A DNA stretch of 11,391 nucleotides, from assembly GCA_001771975.1 (NCBI GenBank), contig MERE01000121.1, forward strand, positions 1 through 11,391, written 5' to 3'. Shown here in pieces: positions 1 through 4,571 of this stretch. The stretch comes from Betaproteobacteria bacterium RIFCSPLOWO2_02_FULL_68_150 (GTDB taxonomy: Bacteria > Pseudomonadota > Gammaproteobacteria > Burkholderiales > SG8-39). The notes beneath the pieces are model-generated. The model saw nothing but the letters and a program-made list of their open reading frames with translations. It had not been told where the DNA came from and did no database searches. Positions within the stretch are counted from its first letter, which is position 1. Each line of letters opens with the position of its first letter. The position numbers and the translations under genes are program-made.

Positions 1-633
1 GCGCGGCGAGGCTGCGCCGCGCAGCGTCTCGAGCAGCAGCGCCGGGTAGTGCTCGACCGGCAGCACCTGCTGGCGCGCGAAAAGCTCCGGAAACAGGCGC
101 AGCATCATCTTGCGGTTCTCGAGCATGTAGGACACACCCGACGGCGTGCGCAGGTTGTCTTCGAGCACGTACCAGTTGCCGTCCTCGTGGCGCACCAGAT
201 CGATCCCCGCGATGTGCGAGTACACGCCGTTCGGCAGGTTGAGCCCGCGCATCACCGGCTGGTAGGCATCGTGGCGCGTCACCTGCTCTTCGGGGATGAT
301 GCCCGCCTTGAGAATCGCCTGGCCGTGATAGATGTCGTGCAGGAAGCGGTTGAGCGCGGTGACGCGCTGCTTCAGACCGCGTTCCAGTGCGTCCCATTCC
401 GCCTTGGGAATGACGCGGGGCACGATGTCGAAGGGAATCAGGCGCTCGTCGCCCTGCTTGTCGCCGTACACCGCGAAGGTGATGCCGACGCGATGGAACA
501 GCAGATCGGCCTCGCGCCGCTTTTCGGCCACGCGCGCGGGGGGCGTCTCGGCAAGCCATTCCGCGAGCGGACGGAAGTGCGGGCGCACTTCGCCGTTCGC
601 GTCGCGCATCTCGTCGTATTGGCGCCGTTCCAC
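1..633 (-). CDS. Circularly permuted type 2 ATP-grasp protein, N-terminal part (cut by window edge)
   Basis: The gene is read leftward and its C-terminus lies outside the window; 211 codons are visible. The start of the family is recognisable in YDEMRDANGEVRPHF (residues 6-20), followed by AVYGDKQGDERLIPFDIVPR (54-73), and near residues 141-175 by the conserved block IAGIDLVRHEDG, LEDNLRTPSG and MLENR. These match the DUF404/DUF407 circularly permuted ATP-grasp family, which is predicted to form peptide-like amide bonds using ATP and often sits beside an alpha-E (DUF403) protein and a transglutaminase-like protease; none of these partners is visible here. I chose GTG at 633, which has a G-rich stretch just upstream, because it keeps the family N-terminus YDEM. 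ATG at 609 is an alternative, but it lacks a Shine-Dalgarno and would cut into that motif. An in-frame stop lies about 55 bases upstream of 633. The substrate is unknown. Confidence 0.88.
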   Translation of the reverse strand, partial: MERRQYDEMRDANGEVRPHFRPLAEWLAETPPARVAEKRREADLLFHRVGITFAVYGDKQGDERLIPFDIVPRVIPKAEWDALERGLKQRVTALNRFLHDIYHGQAILKAGIIPEEQVTRHDAYQPVMRGLNLPNGVYSHIAGIDLVRHEDGNWYVLEDNLRTPSGVSYMLENRKMMLRLFPELFARQQVLPVEHYPALLLETLRGAASPR

Positions 634-762
634 TCTGAACCCCCAATGGAACACGCAGAGCAAACCGCGTGCCAATGCGCGCGGTGTTTAAACATCAACA
701 GCTTACCGCATCGACGCCGGAATAGGAGGCACCGCCGTGGTGCAGGCCGCAGCGAAGCGCGG
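634..762. other. Intergenic spacer, with weak inverted repeats
   Basis: This 129-base spacer separates two minus-strand genes. It holds an AT-rich perfect palindrome TGTTTAAACA (685-694) in an otherwise GC-rich context. Two 5-bp-stem hairpins are visible: GCACC/GGTGC (729-743) and GCCGC/GCGGC (746-763), the latter touching the stop codon of the CoA-binding gene. Neither has a T-run, so neither is a convincing terminator. On the minus strand TTGATG (698-693) resembles a -35 box, but I find no matching -10 at 16-18 bases. The spacer may hold the promoter of the ATP-grasp gene; this is not demonstrated. Confidence 0.3.
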
Positions 763-1233
763 CTAGTAGGCGAGCCCGCGCGGGCGCTTGGCCGAGACCA
801 CTCGGGTGTTGACGCCGACCCAGTTCAGGCCGCCGAATAGTCGCGCATGCTCGATCTTGACGCAGCGGTCCATGACCGAGTCGAGGCCCGCGGTGCGCGC
901 TTTCGCGTCCGCCGCTTCGTTCTTCACGCCGATCTGCTGCCACAGCACCCTGGCGCCGATCGCGATCGCTTCCTCGGCGACCGGAATCACGTCCGCGGTC
1001 TTGCGGAAAACATCCACCAGCTCGACCTTGCAGGGGATTTCGCGCAGGCTGGCATAGCAGCGCTCGCCAAGCAGCGTCTGGCCGGCGTAGCGCGGATTCA
1101 CCGGGATCACGCGATAGCCGTGCTCCTGCATGTACTTGGCAGCGAAGTAGCTGGGGCGGAACCAGTCCGCCGAAAGTCCGACCACCGCGATGACGCGGTT
1201 GTCCTTGAGTATCCTGCGTAGAGTGTCGTCCAT
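763..1233 (-). CDS. YccU-like CoA-binding domain protein
   Basis: A 156-residue single-domain protein of the CoA_binding_2 family, a Rossmann-like fold related to the CoA-binding part of succinyl-CoA synthetase. Visible landmarks are AVVGLSADWFRPSY (residues 16-29), with the nucleotide-binding glycine turn, then VIPVNPRYAGQTLLGE (42-57), VELVDVFR (70-77), LWQQIGVKNEAA (98-109) and MDRCVKIEHARL (121-132). The pattern matches E. coli YccU from memory. The tail GLNWVGVNTRVVSAKR (135-150) is the C-terminal extension common in proteobacterial members. The physiological role is not established for this family, and the ligand is assumed rather than shown. ATG 1233 gives the normal family N-terminus. 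The best Shine-Dalgarno, GAGG, is 14 bases away, too far to be convincing, while a TATAGT box lies 8 bases upstream, so the mRNA may be leaderless. Confidence 0.9.
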   Translation of the reverse strand: MDDTLRRILKDNRVIAVVGLSADWFRPSYFAAKYMQEHGYRVIPVNPRYAGQTLLGERCYASLREIPCKVELVDVFRKTADVIPVAEEAIAIGARVLWQQIGVKNEAADAKARTAGLDSVMDRCVKIEHARLFGGLNWVGVNTRVVSAKRPRGLAY

Positions 1234-1241
1234 GGCGGCCG

Positions 1242-1247
1242 ACTATA
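1242..1247 (-). promoter_or_regulatory. Candidate -10 box for the CoA-binding gene (leaderless)
   Basis: TATAGT on the minus strand matches five of six bases of TATAAT and ends 8 bases before the ATG at 1233. Transcription starting 6-8 bases after the hexamer would begin at or next to the start codon. No TTGACA-like box is seen 16-18 bases further upstream, so the call rests on the hexamer and its spacing only. Confidence 0.4.
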
Positions 1248-1275
1248 CCTCAGGGCGGAGCGCAGCCTGGGCACC

Positions 1276-1281
1276 TATAAT
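1276..1281 (+). promoter_or_regulatory. Candidate -10 box for the esterase operon (leaderless)
   Basis: A perfect TATAAT lies 8 bases before the ATG at 1290, in a strongly GC-rich surrounding where it is unlikely to arise by chance. The predicted transcript start falls within about two bases of the ATG, and no Shine-Dalgarno precedes the gene, so a leaderless mRNA is the simplest reading. The -35 position (GGGCGG near 1253-1258) does not resemble TTGACA, so an activator or an alternative holoenzyme contact may be involved. Confidence 0.5.
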
Positions 1282-1289
1282 CTTCGCCC

Positions 1290-2237
1290 ATGGACGCGCC
1301 GCATCCCCAGGTGATCCAACTGCTCGAGCGCGCTGCCCGGTCGCCGCTGCCGCTGTATCACACGGTGCCGCCGCACGTGGCGCGGCGCCTGTATCGCGAC
1401 ACGCGTTCGCTGGTCGCGCCGGCAGCGCCCGAGGTTTCCGAGGTGCGCCTGATGGTGATCGCCAATGCCGTGGCGGTGCGCGCGTACCGGCCGGCGGGCG
1501 CCGCGCGCACGGAAGTGCTGCCCGCGCTCGTTTTTTTCCATGGCGGCGGCTACGTGATCGGCGACCTCGACACGCATGACGTACTGTGCCGCCAGCTTGC
1601 GAACGGGGCGCGCTGCGCGGTTTTTTCGGTGGACTACCGGCTCGCGCCCGAAGACCCGTTTCCGGCGGCGCTCGAGGACTGCGTTGCCGCGACGCGATAC
1701 GTATGCGCGCAGGCGAAGGCACTCGGGGTGGATGCGGATCGCATCGCGGTCGGCGGCGACAGCGCCGGCGGGAATCTGGCGACCGTGGTGGCGCTCGATG
1801 CGCGCGACGCGGGCGGACCGGCCCTGTGCTTGCAGCTGCTCATCTACCCGGCGACGGATCAGCGCTGCGGATTCGCATCGCACGAGCGCAACGGCGACGG
1901 CTATCTCCTGACGCGCCAGGCGATCGGCTATTTTCGCGGCCACTATCTGCCGCGCCGGGCCGACTGGCTCGACTGGCGCGCGTCGCCCCTGTTGGCGGAA
2001 AACCTGGCGGCGCTGCCCCCGGCGTTCGTGCTCACCGCCGGGTTCGATCCCCTGGTGGACGAGGGCCGGGCTTATGCCGAGCGCCTGGCCAAGGCGAACG
2101 TCGCAGTGGCCTACCGCGAGTATCCCGACATGATCCATGGCTTCATCACCTTCGGCGGCGTGCTCGACACCGCGAACGAGGCAGTCGCCGAATGCAGCGC
2201 GCGTCTGAGCGCCGCATTCGAAGGAGTTCCTGCATGA
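1290..2237 (+). CDS. Alpha/beta hydrolase, HSL (family IV) esterase
   Basis: A 315-residue carboxylesterase-type hydrolase of the hormone-sensitive-lipase family, full length for the group. The oxyanion-hole motif HGGG is at residues 84-87 in LVFFHGGGYVIGD. The nucleophile elbow GDSAGG is at 156-161 with Ser158. The acid is likely Asp253 in GFDPLVDEG and the base His283 in YPDMIHGF. DYRLAPEDPFPAALED (115-130) is also typical. There is no signal peptide, so it is probably cytoplasmic and acts on short-chain acyl esters or related small substrates; the natural substrate cannot be told. ATG 1290 has no Shine-Dalgarno but lies 8 bases after a perfect TATAAT. The stop overlaps the start of the next gene (ATGA), so the two are probably co-translated. 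Two T-runs (1531-1537 and 1621-1626) break the usual GC3 codon choice. Confidence 0.93.
   Translation: MDAPHPQVIQLLERAARSPLPLYHTVPPHVARRLYRDTRSLVAPAAPEVSEVRLMVIANAVAVRAYRPAGAARTEVLPALVFFHGGGYVIGDLDTHDVLCRQLANGARCAVFSVDYRLAPEDPFPAALEDCVAATRYVCAQAKALGVDADRIAVGGDSAGGNLATVVALDARDAGGPALCLQLLIYPATDQRCGFASHERNGDGYLLTRQAIGYFRGHYLPRRADWLDWRASPLLAENLAALPPAFVLTAGFDPLVDEGRAYAERLAKANVAVAYREYPDMIHGFITFGGVLDTANEAVAECSARLSAAFEGVPA
2221..2226 (+). promoter_or_regulatory. Ribosome binding site that sets the ThDP-enzyme start
   Basis: AAGGAG lies 7 bases before ATG 2234, inside the last codons of the esterase. It decides the start: the same frame stays open far upstream, through the esterase, but only this ATG has a Shine-Dalgarno and yields the family N-terminus. 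Confidence 0.85.
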
Positions 2238-3913
2238 AGGAGCAGCCGCGGGCGCGCCACGGCGGACAAATTCTCGCCGACGCGCTCGTCGCGCATGGCG
2301 CAACCCTCGCCTTCGGCGTTCCCGGCGAGAGCTATCTGCCGGTGCTCGATGGCCTGCACGACGTGCGCGAGCGCCTGCGCTTCGTCATCTGCCGGCAGGA
2401 GGGCGGTGCCTCCTACATGGCCGAAGCCCATGCCAAGTTGACCGGCGAACCGGGCGTGCTGATCGTGACGCGCGGGCCCGGCGCGACCAACGGCTCGGTG
2501 GGCGTGCATACCGCGCTGCAGGATTCGTCGCCTATGGTGATCTTCGTAGGCCAGGTGGGCACCGAGATGAGCGAGCGCGAGGCGTTTCAGGAGATCGACT
2601 ATCGCCGCATGTACGGCCCGCTCACCAAGTGGGTTGGACAAATCGATCGCGTGGAGCGCATTCCGGAGTACGTCAGCCACGCCTTTCATACCGCGATGGC
2701 AGGACGCCCCGGGCCGGTGCTGCTCGCCCTGCCGGAGGACATGCTCTATCGGGAAGCCGCCGTCAGCGATGCGCCGCGCTACCACACGGTGCGTGCAGCG
2801 CCGTCAGCGCGCGACCTCGAGGAGCTCGGCCGGCTGCTCTCCGCGGCGGCGCGGCCGCTCGTGATCGCGGGAGGCGGCGGCTGGACCATCGCAGCGATGG
2901 ACGACCTGAGTGCCTGGGCGCAAGACGCCGGTTTGCCGGTGGCCTGCTCGTTCCGGCGCCAGGACTACTTCGACAACCGGCAGCCGAATTATGCGGGCGA
3001 CATCGGGATCGGCATCAACCCGAAGCTCGCGCAACGCGTGAAGGATGCCGACCTGCTGCTGGTGATCGGGGCACGACTGGGCGAAATCACGACCGGCGGC
3101 TACACGCTGCTCGAAGTCCCTGTGCCACGGCAGACCCTGGTGCACGTGCACGCGGGCGCGGAGGAGCTCGGGCGCGTCTATGCCGCGCGGCTGCCGATCA
3201 ATTCCGGCATGGCGCAGTTCGTCAGCGCGCTCAAGGATCTTCGCGTACGCGGCGATCGATGGCAGGAATGGACGCGCGCCGCGCGCACCGACTATGAAGC
3301 CTGGAGCGCGCCGCGGCCCATGCCCGGCCGGGTGCAACTGGGCGAAGTCGCGGCATGGCTTTCCGACACGCTGCCCGAGGACGCGATCGTGGCGAATGGC
3401 GCGGGCAACTTTGCGGTCTGGCTCAATCGCCACTTCCGCTACAAGCGCGGCCGCACGCAGCTCGCGCCGACCAGCGGCTCGATGGGCTACAGCGTGCCCT
3501 CGGCGGTTGCGGCCTCGATCGCCTTTCCGCAGCGCACCGTCGTCGGCTGGGCGGGCGACGGCGATTTCCTGATGCACGGGCAGGAGCTGGCCACCGCGGC
3601 GCAATACGGCGCGGCGCCGATCGTGGTGGTGGTCAACAACGGCATGTACGGCACGATCCGCATGCACCAGGAGCGCGAGTACCCGCAGCGCGTTTCGGGC
3701 ACCGAGCTGAAGAATCCCGATTTCGCCGCCTACGCGCGCGCTTTCGGCGGGCATGGCGAGCAGGTCGAGGAAACGGCGCAGTTCGCGCCGGCGTTCGAGC
3801 GCGCGCGTGCCTCGGGCCGGCTCGCGGTGATCGAGGTCCGCATCGATCCGGAAGCGATCACGCCGAACACCACGCTGAGCGCCATCCGGCAGGCGGCGCG
3901 CCAGGCGCGTTAA
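2234..3913 (+). CDS. Thiamine-diphosphate-dependent enzyme, acetolactate-synthase large-subunit-like
   Basis: A 559-residue enzyme with the three-domain layout of the ThDP decarboxylase/acetolactate synthase superfamily. The N-terminal PYR domain (about 10-170) has FGVPGES (27-33) and the activating glutamate Glu56 in CRQEGGASYMAEA. The central domain (about 190-335) carries LVIAGGGGW (209-217) and LLVIGARLGE. The C-terminal PP domain has the ThDP/Mg signature from GDG (441-443) to NN (468-469) in VVVVNNGMYGT. These residues argue for an active enzyme using a 2-oxoacid or an acyl-CoA such as oxalyl-CoA, but specificity cannot be read from sequence. No regulatory small subunit (IlvN type) is adjacent, so it is probably not the biosynthetic acetolactate synthase. 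It overlaps the upstream esterase by 4 bases and has a good ribosome binding site, so the pair forms an operon. Its real substrate may be related to that of the esterase. Confidence 0.92.
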   Translation: MKEQPRARHGGQILADALVAHGATLAFGVPGESYLPVLDGLHDVRERLRFVICRQEGGASYMAEAHAKLTGEPGVLIVTRGPGATNGSVGVHTALQDSSPMVIFVGQVGTEMSEREAFQEIDYRRMYGPLTKWVGQIDRVERIPEYVSHAFHTAMAGRPGPVLLALPEDMLYREAAVSDAPRYHTVRAAPSARDLEELGRLLSAAARPLVIAGGGGWTIAAMDDLSAWAQDAGLPVACSFRRQDYFDNRQPNYAGDIGIGINPKLAQRVKDADLLLVIGARLGEITTGGYTLLEVPVPRQTLVHVHAGAEELGRVYAARLPINSGMAQFVSALKDLRVRGDRWQEWTRAARTDYEAWSAPRPMPGRVQLGEVAAWLSDTLPEDAIVANGAGNFAVWLNRHFRYKRGRTQLAPTSGSMGYSVPSAVAASIAFPQRTVVGWAGDGDFLMHGQELATAAQYGAAPIVVVVNNGMYGTIRMHQEREYPQRVSGTELKNPDFAAYARAFGGHGEQVEETAQFAPAFERARASGRLAVIEVRIDPEAITPNTTLSAIRQAARQAR

Positions 3914-3921
3914 CCCTTTTT
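3895..3921 (+). terminator. Weak candidate intrinsic terminator after the ThDP enzyme
   Basis: The end of the coding region can fold as CGCGC (3897-3901) with GCGCG (3905-3909) around a CAG loop, extended by two G-U pairs. After a 5-base gap a five-T run follows at 3917-3921. The T-run is offset from the stem and the stem includes the end of the gene, so efficiency is doubtful. Confidence 0.25.
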
Positions 3922-3945
3922 CGCCGCGGTTCCGTTTCAGGAGAT

Positions 3946-3960
3946 CGGGCGACTCGCCCG
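3946..3960. repeat. Short inverted repeat in the spacer before the sigma-locus remnant
   Basis: CGGGCG (3946-3951) pairs with CGCCCG (3955-3960) around an ACT loop. No T-run follows on either strand. It lies 11 bases before the ribosome binding site of the next reading frame and could be a weak leader hairpin; no function is evident. Confidence 0.3.
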
Positions 3961-3981
3961 TCAACCTGAGAGGAGATTGCA

Positions 3982-4344
3982 ATGCGCACCGTGAAATCGT
4001 TCGCAGCGGCGCTGGCCGTTGCGCTGGTCACGCCCGCTTGGGCCGTGGGCGGCATGGCCGAGCTGTCCGTGTTCGACCGCAGCGAGGACAGGCTGCTGCC
4101 GCTGCATTGGCACGACGGGCGTGCCTGGGTGGTCGGCAAGCCCGGCAACGAGTACCAGGTCGTGCTGCGCTACCGGCCCCAGGCGCGCTTTGCCACCTGG
4201 CTGTATACGATCGCGCATCATCGGCTGGTCGATCACTGGCGGCGCCACGAGTTGCGCACCCTGTCGCTCGACGACGAGGAAGCGGCCAAGAGCCGGCTGC
4301 GGTACGCGTATTCGCGCTTGAAAGCGGCGCTCGGCGATGTCTGA
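3982..4344 (+). pseudogene. In-frame composite: exported small protein N-terminus joined to pieces of an ECF sigma factor
   Basis: The frame is open for 120 codons and has a good ribosome binding site (AGGAG 3971-3975, 6 bases from ATG), but it reads as three joined parts. Residues 1-63 are a signal peptide (cleavage likely after AWA, 19-21) followed by MAELSVFDRSEDRLLPLHWH and GKPGNEYQVVLR, which I recall as the start of a small exported protein family found beside ECF sigma factors. Residues 64-100 switch to sigma-70 region 2: RYRPQARFATWLYTIAHHR then LVDHWRR, ending in LSLDDEE. Residues 101-120 (AKSRLRYAYSRLKAALGDV) are the end of sigma region 4. Missing are the rest of the exported protein, the start of region 2, and the linker plus most of region 4. 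An exported protein with a sigma fragment makes no functional sense, so I call a decayed composite. An assembly artefact is the main alternative, and a functional mini-protein the least likely. Confidence 0.62.
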
Positions 4345-4546
4345 GCCCGATCGCGATCCCGCGGTGTCGCAGCGCTATCGCGAGCTGCCACGCGAGGAGC
4401 CGCCGGAAGCCTGGCTGGCGCGGATTGCAGAGCTGAGGCGCGCGGGACGCCATGCCGAGGCCGATGAGTCTTACGCCGGGTTCCGGCGGCGCTATCCCGA
4501 TTACCGGATTGCAGAGGCGCTGCGCAAGCAGGTGCTGCCGCGCTGA
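4337..4546 (+). pseudogene. Shortened anti-sigma-like protein (N- and C-terminal ends joined)
   Basis: A 69-residue frame overlapping the sigma remnant by 8 bases, the arrangement expected of a sigma/anti-sigma pair. Residues 1-25 (MSEPDRDPAVSQRYRELPRE then EPPEA) look like the N-terminus of the anti-sigma-like partner protein of this ECF group. Residues 24-69 (PEAWLARIAELRRAGRHAEA, then FRRRYPDYRIAEALRKQVLP) look like its conserved C-terminal helical tail. Full relatives, as I recall them, are clearly longer, with a middle part often including a hydrophobic segment; that middle is absent here. The shared PEA at the join fits a deletion between short repeats. No membrane segment remains, so a normal membrane anti-sigma role is not expected. 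It could still be translated. It may equally be an intact small protein whose family I do not know. Confidence 0.55.
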
Positions 4547-4571
4547 TCCGCGCCGGCGCGCCCGAGCTGGG
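4547..4571. other. Short convergent spacer with a 12-base palindrome
   Basis: The 25 bases between convergent genes contain the perfect palindrome CGCGCCGGCGCG (4549-4560). It has no T-run on either side, so a terminator is not supported; no other signal is seen. Confidence 0.3.

Noticed and set aside
49..840. A 263-codon plus-strand frame across the left end.
   Set aside because: The opposite strand encodes well-conserved ATP-grasp motifs; the plus-strand product has no recognisable domain and crosses two gene boundaries.
1586..2233. Upstream extension of the ThDP-enzyme frame through the esterase gene.
   Set aside because: The extension is arginine-rich shadow of the esterase; ATG 2234 has AAGGAG at the right distance and gives the normal family N-terminus.
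4549..4560. Palindrome CGCGCCGGCGCG as a bidirectional terminator between convergent genes.
   Set aside because: There is no loop larger than 4 bases and no T-run on either strand; such palindromes are common at this GC content.
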